DNA of 64,000 nt. It comes from Homalodisca vitripennis (taxonomy: Eukaryota; Arthropoda; Insecta; Hemiptera; Cicadellidae). The notes under the pieces were generated by a model, which made no database searches, was not told the origin of the DNA, and worked only from the letters and a program-made list of their open reading frames with translations. Every line of letters starts with the position of its first letter. Positions within the stretch are counted from its first letter, which is position 1. The position numbers and the translations under genes are program-made. The DNA is taken from NCBI RefSeq assembly GCF_021130785.1, contig NW_025777498.1, positions 31,692 through 95,691 of the forward strand, given 5' to 3'. Below are positions 43,699 through 56,149 of this stretch, in pieces.

Positions 43699-43830
43699 TT
43701 AATAAGAGAAAATTTAGAAATTTTAAACATCATGTATAAGAAAGATATCATTTTTTCATCGATCTAATGTACGTTTTTATAAGAAAAGATATAAATTTTA
43801 GTAAAATAATTAAAAAGATTAGAGTCATTT

Positions 43831-44230
43831 TTAATGATCTACTTCGTCATATTCAGGATTCTCTTCCTTAAATTTTGCGATCTCGGTCACATATTTCAAT
43901 AAAATTTGCACAGGATAGTAACCGCTATCTATAATATTGTTCCAATCAACTGTATCTTTATTTTCATCCAAAAACTTTATACTCAAGTGTTGATAGAGGC
44001 CAAAGAACAGACATATGATCTTTTAATTGATAATGTATATTTTCTTGAATGAACTCTGATGATAAAGTTTGATATTTAGCAATGTTATACCAATTCAATT
44101 TGTTTACGTATAATCTCATCATATCTTCGGATAATTCATATTTTTGAGAAATATCATCCCAATGTTCTTTTTTCAAATCTCTTTCGTGTTGTATTATAAA
44201 AAGATCGAAAGCACTGTAATGTCCCGCCAT
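43831..44230 (-). pseudogene. W-x-x-I repeat protein, element 2
   Basis: Same MAGHYSAFDLF protein as 25,104-25,502. One extra base near 44,000 (GAGGCCAAAG versus GAGACAAAG) breaks the last third; otherwise only one or two residues differ. Confidence 0.7.
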
Positions 44231-44251
44231 CTCTATTTATTAAGAAAAATT

Positions 44252-44395
44252 TCAAGTTTTTATAAATTGGCTCTTTTTTGCGTCACATTCAGCACATTTT
44301 CCAGAAATTCTTTTAACTCCATTGATATTTGCGTAATATTTTATATCATTTGTTGCAGTTTTTTCTTTACATCTCACACAGTATATGAGCGCCAT
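44252..44395 (-). CDS. 47-residue zinc-ribbon protein (DUF5679-like), element 2
   Basis: Encodes the same 47-residue protein as 25,525-25,668 despite several silent DNA differences. That pattern of synonymous change points to selection on the protein before endogenisation. Start codon in CCTTATATAAATGG. Confidence 0.8.
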   Translation of the reverse strand: MALIYCVRCKEKTATNDIKYYANINGVKRISGKCAECDAKKSQFIKT

Positions 44396-44413
44396 TTATA
44401 TAAGGAAATTTTA

Positions 44414-45323
44414 TCATGCATAAAACCCTGCGAGAATACCTATTTCAGTAAGATCTTCCTCGAACTTATTAATTTTTTCTTCTAATTTTTGAAATTTGAC
44501 AGCATAAGAATCATTGTATTCAACAAATTTATGACCAATATTCTCAAAAGTTTTCGTAGCATCTAAACTAAAACTTATCAAAAGACTCTTTAAATTTAGT
44601 AAGTTTTTCATTAATTTCACCAACATCGTCTACTGATCTTTTACTTCTTTCATCAAGTTTTTCATAGACTTCTGTTGTAAAATCTTTAAACATGCTGTTT
44701 ATGATTCTCATAATTTTGTTTTAGTTTCATTAAACATTTTAATAGGATCTTCTAATTGAATCATTACAACAACATCAAATGGATTAATTCCTTTACTAAC
44801 ACTGCTAATTCTTTTTCCTTTAAAATCTAAGGCATTTTTAACATTCGGATCATGTAAATCAACAATATCGATGTTTTCTGATAATTTTAGAGGTTTTAAA
44901 ATTTGTTCTTTAACAACAACATCATGTTTGTCAATACCAGGTCGAACACCGACAATTCTTTTTTTATTAGCCAAACTAACATAATTCTTTTCAACTTTGA
45001 TCGCTTCAGTAATTTTATCAGCTTTTTCGAATATGAGACATTAAATTGGTAAATATTTTTTTTGCACCATCTTCAAATTCTTTTTTCAATGTTTTTATTT
45101 TATCAGCAACTTCACTTGAACTCATGAAATTTGCAAGTTTGTTATCATATTCTGCTTTAAAATCTTCAATCTCGACAGCAAACATATCTGAATCTGGAAG
45201 GTTTTGTAATACATTTTCTAACTTGTTATCAAACTCATTTCTCAAACTATCAAAATTCAAACTATTATCTACATTTTGAATAATTTGTGTTCCAAATACG
45301 TCAAAAATATTTTGTGAATCCAT
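44414..45323 (-). pseudogene. Fibre-like coiled-coil protein, element 2
   Basis: Counterpart of 25,687-26,593 with the same two KRI-x-GV-x-x-GI-x-x-x-DVVV motifs and coiled coils. Breaks near 45,030, 44,725, 44,690 and 44,575. The C-terminal piece (44,414-44,626) continues past the site where element 1 is broken and ends DLTEIGILAGFYA. Confidence 0.6.
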
Positions 45324-45732
45324 ATTTATTAAGTAATAATTTGTTAACAACTTCTTTAAAATCTTTACCATCACTCAGTTCATTCAACACAAAAACACAT
45401 AAATGACCACAAATTGGGGGATCTTTATAGTCTTGAATCTGAGAATCATTGTAGTAGACGCTTGATTTTTTCAAATATTTAATCAATTCTATAGGTGGTT
45501 TGTCCTCAATTCTTCCATACGAATCAAAATAACATGCATTCTTATCATTTTTATAATAACAAATCCAATGCGTTCCACTTCCCATAATCGAGTCTAAATT
45601 CACAATTCCACATTCAAATTTCTTAACTTTTTCAGGTAATGTATCTCTCATGAAGATTCCTCTAAAATGTTTAATATTTTTGCAGATTTCTTCCAATTCC
45701 CCGAATGTTAAAGGTTTAAATTTTTTTTTCAA
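45301..45732 (-). CDS. Adenain-type maturation protease, element 2
   Basis: Differs from the element 1 protease at only one or two residues (LSDGKD instead of LSTGKD). Same catalytic layout: SGTHW, YFDSYG and PICGHLC. Again there is no ATG at the start of the frame, and the same A9 run separates it from the pX-like gene. The conservation of this odd junction in both copies makes a random sequencing slip less likely, though homopolymer miscalling remains possible. Confidence 0.85.
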   Translation of the reverse strand: MKKKFKPLTFGELEEICKNIKHFRGIFMRDTLPEKVKKFECGIVNLDSIMGSGTHWICYYKNDKNACYFDSYGRIEDKPPIELIKYLKKSSVYYNDSQIQDYKDPPICGHLCVFVLNELSDGKDFKEVVNKLLLNKYGFTKYF

Positions 45733-46165
45733 TGTTTGATTTCACGTAATTCAAAGTTTTTTCATCTAATCCAGATCCTGTAACATCTTCCAACTCTTTA
45801 TCTAACCAATTTAAAATGTTTCGAACAATAGGAATCACATCTTTTTTAACGATTGGAGCAGCTTTACGAACATAAGGAACAACATTTTTAACAACTGGAA
45901 TATTTTCTCCAAAATCTAATAAATCTTTCAAAAGTCCACCATTTTTAAGTTCTTTCAACTGATTATAAGAAAATTCTATTCTGGTTCCTTTATTGTTTTT
46001 CTTATGTTTTTCGAGTTTATTGTATTGTCTATTTGTTAAAAATATCTTATCTTCGCCATTTTTTAGTTGATCTATTTTAAATTGAATACTAACGGGTATT
46101 TTTTTCTTAAAAGCGAATTTTATTTTTTCTTTCTGATTTTTGCTGAAATTTACATTCACCTCCAT
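45716..46165 (-). CDS. Basic core protein (pX-like), element 2
   Basis: 149 residues, one residue different from element 1 (IKFAFKKK versus IKSAFKKK). Intact. Two basic blocks then a Gly/hydrophobic region and GSGLDE near the C-terminus. It precedes the protease with a frame change at the A9 run. Start in TATATAAATGG. Confidence 0.75.
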   Translation of the reverse strand: MEVNVNFSKNQKEKIKFAFKKKIPVSIQFKIDQLKNGEDKIFLTNRQYNKLEKHKKNNKGTRIEFSYNQLKELKNGGLLKDLLDFGENIPVVKNVVPYVRKAAPIVKKDVIPIVRNILNWLDKELEDVTGSGLDEKTLNYVKSNIEKKI

Positions 46166-46173
46166 TTATATAG

Positions 46174-47493
46174 TTAAAATTTCAAGTTCTCTTCGATTCC
46201 CATTCCTAGTTTTCTCTTCAAAAACATTGCTCCAGCTGTTGGAAGCGCAACAAATCTTTCACCTAAACTAGCATCTTTTGATAAAAATCTATCCATTGCT
46301 TTATCTTGCAAAACTTTATCTGCTATATGTCTGGAATTTGTGTCTCTATGTTTTGCATAAAAAATATCGTGTTTCCATAGCAGCTTGATCTAATTTATTT
46401 ATACCAGGATCTCCTCTTTTTATTCTCTTTTCGAGTTTTGTACCAGGCCCCAGATACTGATAAGTTGGTACGTGTAATTCAAAAGGTAAATTGTTGATAA
46501 AAATCATTCAAAAGTCCGCTACCTTCAATCATAGATGAACTTATTGCCGGCAAAACTCGTTTTAAATATTTAATTCCATCAGGTTTTTCAATCATTTCGT
46601 CAAGTTTGTTCGAAATAAAATCCTTAATCGCTTTCTTTTCGTTCAAAAAATTGTTGTTTCCAGCCTTCTCTTGAGCATAAATATAATTAATAATTCCATC
46701 GAGTTTTTGTCAAATCGTCGATATATCTGTATTCAATCTTATTATCACTGTATTTTCTCACACCTGATCCTTCGATTCTTTTTTCCCAAATTGGTTTAAT
46801 TAAGTTAATATATTTTTTACCTCTACTTGACTTAGGCTTCTTAGTAGATGGATCATTATTTTTGTAAATTGAGTCAGATTCCCATAAAATTTCTGTATAC
46901 TTTTTCAAATCTTCTTCAGAATATAAATTATCTTTTGGAGCGTCATAGTCTGTTAATAATCTCCATAAACCTTGAGTTCCTTCATATGTTTTTTTTCATT
47001 AATAATGATATCATTATGTTCAAAATTAACGGGTAAATTTCCAATCATAAAACTTCTCTTTTTTCTGTCCCAATACAAACCAAATTTATCATCCTTTGCT
47101 CTAGGAAGAAACTTTTTACCAATTTCACCAATTATTATATCCGTTGTTCCAGGACTTATTGGTTTCAAACTATGGTAGAGTCTTCAATGATTCGAGGTCT
47201 AAATGGTGTTGAAGATGGTAATTTTGGCAATTCAAAACTCTTCAGATTCTGGAATTGAAATATCGGCAAATTGTCGTACAACTGGAACCAAATTCATCAA
47301 ATTTTGATTATCACTTAAAACATTTTCAATTTTGCCCTCAACGTTTTTTATTGCAGAAGTTACAGGTTGATTGATTTTTTTGAATAAATTCTTGTTCTTT
47401 TTCATCAATTCGAATCTGTTCTTTAAATTCTTTGATTAATTTCTTTTCGATTTGATCAAGTTTTTTCGCTTCTTCAGAAGTTACGTTCACCAT
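46174..47493 (-). pseudogene. Minor capsid protein with phospholipase A2 domain, element 2
   Basis: Counterpart of 27,444-28,756, starting MVNVTSEEA. Frame breaks near 47,380, 47,240, 47,165, 47,000, 46,710, 46,500 and 46,375. The calcium loop (YLGPGT) and the active-site region (EHDIFYAKH) are both present, but a one-base insertion near 46,375 (GTTTCCATAGC versus GTTCCATAGC) breaks the catalytic segment, so the lesion differs from that in element 1. Confidence 0.78.
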
Positions 47494-47504
47494 TTAATTA
47501 GAAA

Positions 47505-47870
47505 AATTTTGAAACGTGAACGTGGAACGTATAACGTGAACGTGGAACGTAAAAACGTGAACACGAAACGTGAAACACGAACGTGAAACACGAACGTGAA
47601 ACACGAGCGTGAAACGTAAACACGAACGTGAAACATGAACGTGAAACACGAACGTGAAACACGAACGTGAAACACGAACGTGAAACGTAAACACGAACGT
47701 AAAACATGAACGTGAAACGTAAACACGAACGTGAAACATGAACGTGAAACACGAACGTGAATCACGAACGTGAAACACGAACGTGAAACGTAAACACGAA
47801 CGTAAAACATTGAAACGTGAAACGTAAACACGAACGTGAAACATGAACGTGAACGTGGAACGTGAACAGA
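47505..47870. repeat. GAACGTGAAAC minisatellite, element 2
   Basis: About 360 bases of AACGTGAAACACG-type units with AACGTAAACACG variants, in the same place as the array of about 200 bases in element 1 but expanded. It lies immediately upstream of the phospholipase-A2 capsid gene start. Confidence 0.88.
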
Positions 47871-47947
47871 TTTACCGTTTTTCTGTTATTTTCATAATGT
47901 AAATAAAAAGTAAAGATAATGTAAAAATAATTGTAACAAATATTTTA

Positions 47948-48640
47948 TCAAGTAGATTTGTCATACCATTGAGCAGCATTTATATTAGAAAATTTATTCA
48001 AATATTTTACCATTTTTAGGCTTCAAAGTTAGATTAATAGTTTAAAAATCCATAGTCTTCTTTCCAAATTTTATCACACAATTCATTAAAAGTGGTTAAA
48101 ACTCATATCAGATCCCACATAATTGTTGTAAATCTTTCTCGAATAGTGATCGTCTTGCTTAAAAAAACACACAACATATTCAAATTATTTCTAATAACTT
48201 GTTTATCAACCTTTGAAAAAGCATTGGGAAAGATAGATACAAGATATGTTTTTGTGACGAGACATTACGAAATATTCCTTAATAACGTCCTGATTTTCCA
48301 AAATACAATCATCAAAAACGATTAACGAATTGGGTTTACATTCGCTTAATGGGACTATGTCCTCAGAAGCATTGTAAAAATGTGATATTTTTTTGTTTAA
48401 ATTTTTCTCAATATTTTCAAATCTTTCTTGTAATTTTTTATAGGCGTCTTGTTCTAAAGATTTACTAAAAACATACAAATTGGAATAAGGAATCAACCTA
48501 TTGTAGATAAAATTCAATAATAAAGTTGTTTTTCCACATCCACTTGAACCAACAATTAACAATCTGATTGGTTGATCTTTCTTACTTTCTTCAAACGTTT
48601 GAAGTTTTATCTGATCTTTTTGCTTTAAAAATTTCTCCAT
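47948..48640 (-). pseudogene. Genome-packaging ATPase (A32/FtsK-HerA type), element 2
   Basis: The first 144 codons (48,206-48,640) are open and contain Walker A (VGSSGCGKTTLLL), Walker B (NSLIVFDD) and the SRHKNISCIYLSQ segment, a better copy than element 1. Breaks follow near 48,205, 48,090 and 48,010. The C-terminus ends ...AAQWYDKST. Divergent from the penton-like gene with 13 bases between start codons. Confidence 0.85.
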
Positions 48641-48653
48641 TTAAATAGCGAAA

Positions 48654-49397
48654 ATGAAGCTGTTCAAGTTGACTTCAGAAAGCTCTCAATTATTTTTAAA
48701 CTTGGAACATCCTATACACTTAGAGGAAGAATCAAATTATTTTATCGGTTTTAAGCGATTTTTATTCTGACAATTTTGTAATAAATATTAGTGAAAGTTC
48801 TCCTTATTGTATAGGATTTAGTGAGAAGAACATAACAAAAATATTATGGTTTAAACAAAGGATATTATACCTTCGATTAAATAAAAAATTCCCTTAAAAA
48901 ATTATCTGAAAACATTCAAACAATCAGATAAATCTTTAAACTTTGACGAAAACAAGTTTGAAATGCAAAAAAATTATCTCTCTAATAAAAATTCAAATAA
49001 AATTCACCAGTAAGAATAATGTTTTTCAGCAATTATAGTAGATTTATTAGGGTTTGTTCAAGAAACTATTGAGCCAAATCAGGTATATTTAGGAAATAAA
49101 ACGCCAAAATTTAGACCGTTCGATGTAATTGAAGTACATTGTAATCTCGTTGAACCTAGTTTTGAAAATCATACCGAACATTTACACAAAGAATCTGAAA
49201 TTTTGTACACTTTTTTTCCAAATGTTGCTTATGGATCACAAATCAGTGAAAAACCGAATGAAATCGATTATATTCCAATTAGAAAAAATAATAACAGAAT
49301 TCAAAAAATCGCTCTAACTATACAAGACTCTGAGGGAAATTTATTAAATAATGAGAGTAAAACAACAATAATATATTTAAGATTGAAAAAGGAATAA
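48654..49397 (+). pseudogene. Penton-like minor capsid protein, element 2
   Basis: Counterpart of 29,766-30,505, with the same start (MKLFKLTSESSQLFLN) and C-terminal blocks. Breaks near 48,750, 48,840, 48,900, 49,000 and 49,020. The last segment (49,203-49,397) is open and ends LRLKKE. Confidence 0.68.
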
Positions 49398-49550
49398 AAA
49401 TGAGTTGATGACAAAATTCAATATTTTTACTTAAAAAACAAGGGGGTAACGAATCGTTACTACCTTAAAACTTTCAAAAAGACACCGTTTTTATCAATGA
49501 ATCTGGACTTTACACCCAAAATAAAAATTACTAGTTAAATTTCTTTTCTA
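49398..49550 (+). pseudogene. BRO-N cassette remnant, element 2
   Basis: Tail of a truncated BRO-N unit (DDKIQYFYLKNKG-like frame) with the palindrome GTAACGAATCGTTAC at 49,446-49,460 in the variable site, ending in the AATGAATCTGGACTTTACAC block and the AAAAATTACTAGTTAAATTT linker. It corresponds to unit 0 or A of the element 1 array. Confidence 0.6.
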
Positions 49551-49555
49551 TCTAA

Positions 49556-50369
49556 ATGGAGACAGTTGTAGATCTAATAAATAATCAACTCAAATTCAAT
49601 AATACAGAAATTTTTACGATTGTTGACGAAAATAACGAAATTTGGTTCAAAGCAAAAGATGTTGCAGAAATTTTAGAATATGAAAACACGAGGCAAGCTA
49701 TCATAAATAATGTCGATAATGACGATAAAAACAACTTTTGAATGTATAAATTACAGGAGTCTATCCCATAGACCCCGAGAAAATATTCAAAAACATACTA
49801 TTTTCGTTAATGAATCTGGTTTATATTCTTTAATTTTGAGATCTAATAAGCCAGAATCGAAATTGTTTAAAAAGTGGGGTTACAAAAGAAGTTTTGCCAA
49901 GTATTCGTAAATTTGGTGTATACAAACTTGAAAACAAGATTAAATATTTTGAGGATGAAGTAAAACACTTGCAAATTAAAGATGAAATAAAAAACGGAAA
50001 TAATCGCAAAACAAAGTGTAAAAATTGACTTAATGAAACCAGACCTTGTTTGTAAAGATTTTGATAAGAAAAAACACCATGTTTTTGTATTAATTAAGAA
50101 GAATCACATGTGGGAATATCCTTATTACGTTATCAGAGCTCAAAAGAGAGAAATACCGAAAAGATTGAAAGAACTTGAAATTGATTACCCAGAAATGGAA
50201 ATTTTATTAAGACATGGAGATCCAAATAGTATAAATCTCTACAACCAAATGAAAGAATCTTTGAATATTTTATACAACGGAAATTCATTTTACTACAAAT
50301 ATGGCAGAATCTCGACTGATTTATAGAATATCTAAATTACACGATGAAAATGTTTCTAAATTTTACTAA
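49556..50369 (+). pseudogene. Full-length BRO family protein, element 2
   Basis: Starts METVVDLINNQLKF after TTTTCTATCTAAATGG. BRO-N residues include FTIVDENNEIWFKAKDVAEI and LEYENTRQAI. At the variable site a foreign-looking stretch with GTCTATCCCATAGAC (49,759) replaces the usual codons. The second half has FVNESGLYSLILRSNK, then the C-terminal KKHHVFVLIKKNHMWEY and NSINLYNQMKESLNIL blocks. Breaks near 49,735, 49,780, 49,875, 49,995 and 50,285. Diverged from element 1 more than the capsid genes are. Confidence 0.7.
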
Positions 50370-50373
50370 AAAA

Positions 50374-50705
50374 CTCTCGATTTATTATATTTTGTTTGTA
50401 AATGTTTAGCATAACTAGGTAACCATTGTAGAATTCTTTTTTCATATTCACAAGGCATTTTCGTTTTTATAACTTTCGCTGAAAATTTTTTTAGCACAAT
50501 CTTTGCAAAAAAGCATCTTTTCTATCTTTACTATACTGCCAGTTATTAAATTCAGAAATATTTTTAATTTCTTTACAAAAGTAACACACTTTTTTTCTTC
50601 TAAAGTTAATTTGTCCATTTTATCATGAACCTTACAATAACAGTCTTTTCTATTCTCTTCCTTATAAAATTCTTGACACTTTGTACATTTCTATTGAGAC
50701 TCCAT
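50374..50705 (-). pseudogene. Tandem CxxC zinc-finger protein, element 2 copy 1
   Basis: Counterpart of 32,102-32,425 with several one-base breaks and small indels. The cysteine-pair pattern and WLPSYAKHLQTK-like C-terminus are recognisable. Start at 50,705 after a TATAAATGG motif. Confidence 0.5.
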
Positions 50706-50749
50706 TTATATTGAAAAAATTATTACACGATGAAAATTGTTAAACTCTC

Positions 50750-51134
50750 GAATTATGATATTTTTGTCTGTAAATGTTTTTGAAGATAAGGTAACCATTA
50801 AATGATTCGTCCACACTCGCAAAGAGTCGGTTTCTTTTGACGTTTTTGAATAATTCTTCTAGCACAATCTTTACAATGTGTATGTTTTTTATCTTTACTA
50901 TAATGCCAATCACGTTATTAAAAATTTGGAAATATCCTTAATTTCTTTACAAACGCAACATTTTTTCTCTTCTAACGTTAATTTTTCTAATTTATCGTAT
51001 AGTTCTCTCTCATATTTACTACGACAATCTTTACACATAGACCCTATTCCTCCTTTTTTAGTCTTATTTTTATGAAATTCTTCAAAATATTTCTATTCTT
51101 GACAAATTGTACACTTTCTTTTTTGAGCCTCCAT
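50750..51134 (-). pseudogene. Tandem CxxC zinc-finger protein, element 2 copy 2
   Basis: Counterpart of 32,460-32,845, starting at 51,134 directly after TTTTTTCTATATAAATGG. Multiple CxxC pairs are visible in broken frames. It differs noticeably from the element 1 copy (MEAQKRKCTIC-like start). Confidence 0.5.
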
Positions 51135-51148
51135 TTATATAGAAAAAA

Positions 51149-52164
51149 TTACAGCTTTGACTTTCTCAATTCATATTCATAAAACTTTCGGTTATTTCTT
51201 CATTATTTAAATCTTTTATACTATAAGTTACAGGATCTGTGTTATTAATTTGATAAATCACAAAGATTTCTCTTGACCAATTGTTCTTATATTTGTTTGA
51301 AAATGTTTGTTTTTTACTAACAATTCTTACATGATCATTGACTTTAAATTTAGTTTTTGTGTGAATTTCTGGTGGAATATACTTGAAAACGGTCTCTAAT
51401 AACTCCTTTTTCTGCATCTTTATCTACGTCTTTCGGTTTCATTTTTTATTGTGCTGTGAACTGTATCGTTATAATTGTTTACGATTTTTTGAAGAATATC
51501 GATCCATTTAAAGTTTTTATTAATCTCAAAAATTACTTTCATTCTCTCATTTTGAGTTCTGTTTATATCTCTCTACAATACTTGATTTCTCTTCATTTTC
51601 AGTATGATAAATCTTAATGTTGTATTTTCTCAAAACATCGTTAAATTCTTTATTTTTAAACTCTAAACCCTTATCTGTATGAAGTAGGTTAGGAGGTTTG
51701 TGATTGATCCTTATGGCATCTTTTACTATATCTTCGACAGCTTTTGAAAACATCCTTGCCGTTTTTTCTTTTGATAGCTCTTGACCAAGCATATTTTGAG
51801 AAAGTATCAATAACATTTAACATATACTTAAATCCATCATTTTGATCTGAATAGTTAGACATTATAACTAAATCTGCTGCCCATAAATCGTCAATTCCTA
51901 AAGTTATAATTTTTCTCTTTTTAAACTTTTTTCGTACTGGTGCATGAATTTCTCTAGCTTCAATCTCGATTTCTTCCTTATTCTTAGATTCTTTCTTTAC
52001 TTGTTTTTCATAAGGATTCTTTATAAATTTACTCTTATTTGTCTTACATTTTTGAACATTTTGCTGCAATTCTATTACAATCCGTTTTGAGTTTGAACAA
52101 TCTTAGAATCTATATTTTTCGTTTTCTTTTTACACTTGTGACAGTGAATTAAATCATCTTCCAT
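51149..52164 (-). pseudogene. Retroviral-type integrase with N-terminal zinc ribbon, element 2
   Basis: Counterpart of 32,860-33,873. The catalytic triad segments (IDDLWAADL, LLHTDKGLEF, SSIVERY) are all present, but in three overlapping open pieces (51,689-52,069, 51,547-51,816, 51,166-51,417). Breaks lie near 52,070, 51,750, 51,560, 51,440 and 51,410. The linker after the zinc ribbon is diverged from element 1. The ATG follows the polymerase stop codon in TATAAATGG. Confidence 0.85.
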
Positions 52165-55100
52165 TTATATATCAAAGTTTCCAACTTTGTTTAACTCTTC
52201 TAATATATCTGTTTTAATTTCGCCTTTATATCCATACGGTACTGTATCGATCTTATTTTCTAGGACAATTCTCTTATCATCTTTAGCGTTCAGTGCCAGC
52301 TTGTTTATGGTAACTGTGTACAACTCATGTTTGTAGCTTTTGATTACTGTCATCTCTCTAAATTCTTCTTTATCTTCGAACAAACATTTCTTCAAGTTTT
52401 CGATATTTATTGTTTTATTTACAACGCTTCTCTTAATCCCTTTGCATCTTACTGGATTTTTGTCTAGATATTTGTACGAGTACATTTTCGATCTCAATCC
52501 ACAAAATTCTTCTAAAACTTCGCTATTTAACTCATCTTTGAATTTCCCTATTACCTTCTTATTTTTAGTAGTGAAACATTCGTGATCTTTTGGATAATCA
52601 CTTGTATCAAAGTCATCTATATTTTCTTTAATAATTTTAAAAGGATCTCGTTTCAATTCTAGGAAATAACTGTCTGTATCCATGTAACACAGATTCAAAT
52701 CTGGGTCAAACTTCTTTAATTTATCGTAATAAAACTCATACATTAACAATTTTGATAGGTCAAGAACTGAAAATTCCTATGTAGATCGGTTTGTTAAATT
52801 TAAAACCTTTTGTTTGTACATGTGACTCGCTATACAGTTGTCGTCAAAGATATTAAAGCATTTGAAATTTGTTTTCTTAGCTTGTTTTCATTGAAAATTC
52901 TTCATTTCCTAGTTTGATATCACATCTATTTCGCACATTTTCCATAGATTTTCCAAAAACTGAGTTGTTCATCAGCTTGTAAAAATCTTTCTCAAAGTCA
53001 CTTGTAGCTTTGGTTCTCATGTTTGTGTTAAAATCAATGTACTTTTTCATAAAAGGCTTCTGATCAAATGCAATAACTCTATTCACATGTTTCAAAATCA
53101 TACCTTGTTCCAGATAGAATTTCAAATTTCTTGAATGAACAACGTATTCAGTTTTATCCAGTAAAGTTGTGCAAAGTTTGTTTTTATAATGTTCGGGAGC
53201 AAGAGGTAAATCCTTGTGATGTTCATGTAAATTTGTTTGGATATCCTAGATCAACTTCGAGAAATATAGCCATAATCTTCGTCGCCAGTGAGTTCCAAAA
53301 TTGTTTCTTGCCACTCTTCTTTTGTATATGTTTTAGGATTCATCCACTTGATATCACTAATACGGCAGTTTTTGCATAAGAACCATAACCATAAAGGTTG
53401 TTTGCATCGACATAAAGTAAATAGTTTTCGGGCTTTGTCTTATCGAAATCTTTCAAATATTTGTTATTTGCTTTAACATATCGTTTAATACATTGAGAAA
53501 TACCTCCACGAATACCTTTTTCAATCATTAAATACATATTATAATCACTAATCAATTGTAATTCTATTTTCGTTAATTTTAACATAGCGTCCCATGCGAG
53601 ACTTGGAGCTGTTAGATAATGTGCTGGATCAAGTTTGTAACAATTTAGACAAATGTTTCTGAAGTTTTCGAATATATCAGCGAGCAATAAAACATCTTGG
53701 ATATTGTACAAATCAGAGTAATTTCCAAGATTTTTCTCTTTTAATTTGTTCCAAACGCTCAAGTAGTGTTGATAATCTTTCTCAGATATGCTCTCGTCTG
53801 TCAAAAGTGAATAGAAATCTTGAATTTTCAGCTCTTCTGTGTAATCAAGTTTTTCAATACTATCGATAAATTCGTAAAGGAAATATACCTTTTCCAGATA
53901 GAATTTTAAAGATTTCTTCTTCGTCATTTGGTTGTCTTTCTAGAATTGCGTTCAATATTCGTCCATCTTGTATAAAATGATTTGTATGTTTGAAGTCTTC
54001 TTTCTTTAGATTTTTAGCTAACTTTTCAATAGACGATGCCATGAATCTGAACGTATCTACGAACGAAAACTTGATGAATTTTCTAGGCTTATCATTGTCA
54101 AACTCATAGCCATATCCAGAATTTACAGAATAATTTATATATTTTTCATCTGTGTTTGCGATCAAATCAACATTTCCATATTGTTTAGCCATCTCTTTTA
54201 TGTACAAATGAGTATCGTAATTTGACATATTATGACAGAAAACTGGAATATTTTGTGGAAATTTCAAATTCAGATTACAACATGAATGAGCTGCGCCTCG
54301 AAATTTACCTGTTAAATGACAATGATCTCTTACTTTATTATAACTCTTATCTTTCCAACTATCAGGAGTAAAACCATACTGAATTGACTCAACATCATAA
54401 GCAGACCATTCGCAAAATATGACAAACGTTTGCATTTTGGTATGAAATTTCTTCTTCTTCAGTCAATTTCATAGGTTTTTTGTTCTTATATAGAATTATA
54501 TTTTTTAGCTATGTATTTGTCGATTTATTTAATTTATTGAGTTCTTCAAAACAATTTTGCAGGAAACATTTGGCAAATCTTCTTCATTTTTTGGCTCGAT
54601 AACATATCGGCTTGTACATACGATTGGTCACATTCGACACTAAATATAGAGTAAAACCATAAGGAATGTGCTTCTGAATCTTGGTTGTAGTCGATCTTTG
54701 TGGATTGTTCTTGCATGTCGGATTTTTTTCTAATATGCTCTCAAAATCCATATAAATAACGTAAGGATGGCTAAACTTCTTTTGATAATTAGTAAATGAT
54801 GTTGTTTGACCTGGAAATGGCATACTTGGTTTACAAACTTCATGTTGCTTGCAAATTTCTAAATGATCTGTTAAATCTCCAGATTTGTAGAAATGGCTTT
54901 AAAACATCTTCTACATAGCAATTTTTTATGTTCGTGTTTAGATAACTGAGAACTCACTAATCTATTTAAATCTGTTATCAACACATAATGAGATTTGTCT
55001 TCTTGTTTAAACATACAATAAATCGATTTCTAACTCCGGAATTATAAACTTCGGAAATTTGTAATGGGAACAATGTTGAGTTTTTTCCGTCATAAGTATA

Positions 55101-56149
55101 GACATTGATAGACATTTTAGGATACTTATACTTGGAATTGTAACTTCGTTTTTCAAATGATTGTATATCTTTTAAGGACATTGGATACTCAAAACCTGAA
55201 AAATATCTCGTCATTTACAAATTTTTCATATTGTTTTGATCTTTCGCAGTCTCTTTCAGGTTTTTCAATAGCGCATTGGATAGAATAAATAAAGCAATAG
55301 TCATCTTTATTTTTGATATTTATACAAGCTTTTTTTATCTTTGATTTTCTTTGGTAAATCGATATATATGATCCTGCGTTCATCATTTCGTGTTTATTAA
55401 TGCTCAAAACTAGTTGTTTGCATCTTTTAAATGTCCATCCTGAACCCCTATTTGGATGATTTGTCTGTTCTCGATGTGATAATTTATTAAATTGTTTAGA
55501 AATAAAGTCGTTTACATCAAATATATTTCGTCTGCTTTTATAGTAAAATACATTGGGCAAGTTTGTGGTTCACCGTTTACTAAAGTTCGTTCATATTCAC
55601 ATTCCAAAGAGAGATATCCTTTCATATTTTTAACATTCTCTTGAAAATTTTTCTATTAAACTTTTAATTTCTGGCCTCATAATTGATAGATATTTGTAAA
55701 TTGACATGGGAATTATCGTTTAAATTTGTTAAAATGTATTGCTTGAAAAGACGTGTGTAATTGAGGATAAAAACTTCAACATCTATGATATTTTCAGGTT
55801 TTTCGTTAAGAGTTTTGTCAATTTCTTCGATCATTTCAGACTTAGTTTTATCGTTTGTTTCAATGGACAATTTTTCAGTGATTGATTGAATTTTTTCATC
55901 ATTAAATAGATTGAGATCTTTTTTATCTTCCTTAAAGTTTTTCTTTAATTCACGCAATTTTTCTATATTGTACATCTTTTCATGATCGACAATTTGATTT
56001 TCTTTAGCCCATTGTCTTAAAAAATTCAGTTCTTTCTCGTAAATTTCTTTGTTTTTGGCATGGATTTTGGAGCCATAATGTCGATCATAGTTTTTTTTTC
56101 TTAAAATTTCTTTTTTGCAAAACGGACATGTTACTTTTTCACCCTCCAT
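52165..56149 (-). pseudogene. Protein-primed DNA polymerase B, element 2
   Basis: About 1,325 codons starting MEGEKVTCPFCKKEILRKK. Same exonuclease, HNH-like insert and palm motifs as element 1 (MDFESIL, CHNMSNYDTHL, LLYVDANNLYGYG, LMNNSVFGK, LCYMDTDSYF). At least eight breaks, including near 55,660, 55,540, 55,200, 54,900, 54,500, 53,890, 53,370 and 52,800. The longest open piece (53,860-54,435) covers the HNH-like and second exonuclease motifs. Confidence 0.92.
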